Positions 63,828 through 64,000 of a stretch of 64,000 nucleotides of DNA are shown in pieces; the stretch's first letter is position 1, and every line of letters starts with the position of its first letter. The DNA is from an uncultured Methanolobus sp. (GTDB lineage: Archaea; Halobacteriota; Methanosarcinia; Methanosarcinales; Methanosarcinaceae), in contig NZ_OY763421.1 of the NCBI RefSeq assembly GCF_963667555.1, forward strand, positions 2,001,562 to 2,065,561. The letters are read 5' to 3'. The notes beneath the pieces were generated by a model. That model searched no databases and had not been told where the DNA came from. It saw only the letters and a program-made list of their open reading frames with translations. The translations under genes and the position numbers were made by a program.

Positions 63828-64000
63828 CTACACACCTTTAGACCTGACAAACAAGATATGAAAATACATCAACAGGTCTCAGACATATGTAATTATATTG
63901 AGAATATAATATATAATAGTTAGTATCGTAAATCGAATGTATATAAAGCCTAATAAAATATAGGAACTTCTTTTACATATAATCGTATATATGAAAACAC

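Noticed and set aside
1..64000. CRISPR array
   Set aside because: No regularly spaced 25-40 bp repeats and no cas genes were seen; the only tandem arrays are the 11-bp units at 5396 and the coding repeats.

Overview
The window is chromosomal DNA of a methylotrophic or aceticlastic methanogen of the family Methanosarcinaceae. Lineage markers are: YcaO and TfuA for thioamidation of methyl-coenzyme M reductase, the archaeal (anhydromevalonate) branch of the mevalonate pathway, a group II chaperonin, Orc1/Cdc6, RtcB with archease, CDP-alcohol phosphotransferase of archaeal lipid synthesis, and PGF-CTERM surface proteins. The genus cannot be fixed from sequence alone; a Methanolobus or Methanococcoides relative is plausible. 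Many genes have TATA boxes close to the start codon and no Shine-Dalgarno, others have clear GGAGG/GGTG sites.

Layout. 1-6.2 kb: mostly minus-strand housekeeping genes (bactofilin-like protein, PUA protein, RtcB, archease, lipid phosphotransferase, class II aldolase), a structured RNA candidate (about 2045-2165) and tRNA-Thr(UGU). 6.3-11.2 kb: small accessory genes, an AT-rich GmrSD-type DUF262/DUF1524 defence gene, an orphan minimal nucleotidyltransferase, zinc-ribbon proteins. 11.7-18.7 kb: a large anchored metalloprotease, a histidine kinase, an ABC ATPase with a decayed partial copy downstream. 18.9-25.8 kb: the three-gene anhydromevalonate-phosphate block, a radical SAM protein, a YkgJ-type cysteine-cluster protein, DUF5350 and a thermosome subunit. 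26.3-37.3 kb: a type I restriction-modification island. 37.3-45.8 kb: Cdc6, cysteine desulfurase with a 46-aa upstream gene, YcaO/TfuA, a zinc/manganese ABC transporter and its DtxR-type regulator. 46-53.5 kb: a 2008-aa surface protein overlapping a PGF-CTERM protein. 53.9-58.8 kb: ferredoxin-type MinD ATPases, two NifX-like proteins, UppP, DUF134 and Mrp, i.e. iron-sulfur or metallocluster handling. 59.3-64 kb: anaerobic ribonucleotide reductase, a terpene-cyclase-fold protein and a PAS histidine kinase.

The restriction island is the most interesting part. The order is half-size hsdS, hsdM, rhuM, decayed DUF1016-like and ORF6N remnants, dinD, full hsdS, two tandem 178-aa paralogues, hsdR and an M48-type peptidase, all on one strand and mostly overlapping or tightly spaced. 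Two matching palindromes, 42 bp centre to centre, lie at its promoter. Inside rhuM, the ORF6N remnant, the decayed spacer and dinD there are seven palindromic segments of about 15-30 bp at family-specific protein positions (T-I-R-x-F-L-I-V, S-Q-I-V/A-T, N/D-H-F-x4-K/D-M). Related palindromes differ by paired substitutions in both arms, so the palindrome itself seems to be maintained while its sequence changes. I know of no description of this.

Five copies of a roughly 350-bp MITE-like element lie between genes; the best copy (58862-59214) has terminal inverted repeats beginning GGCTCTGT. Other noncoding signals are three hairpin terminators, an 11-bp tandem repeat, and TTTG-N9-CAAA operator candidates in front of the metal transporter and its regulator.
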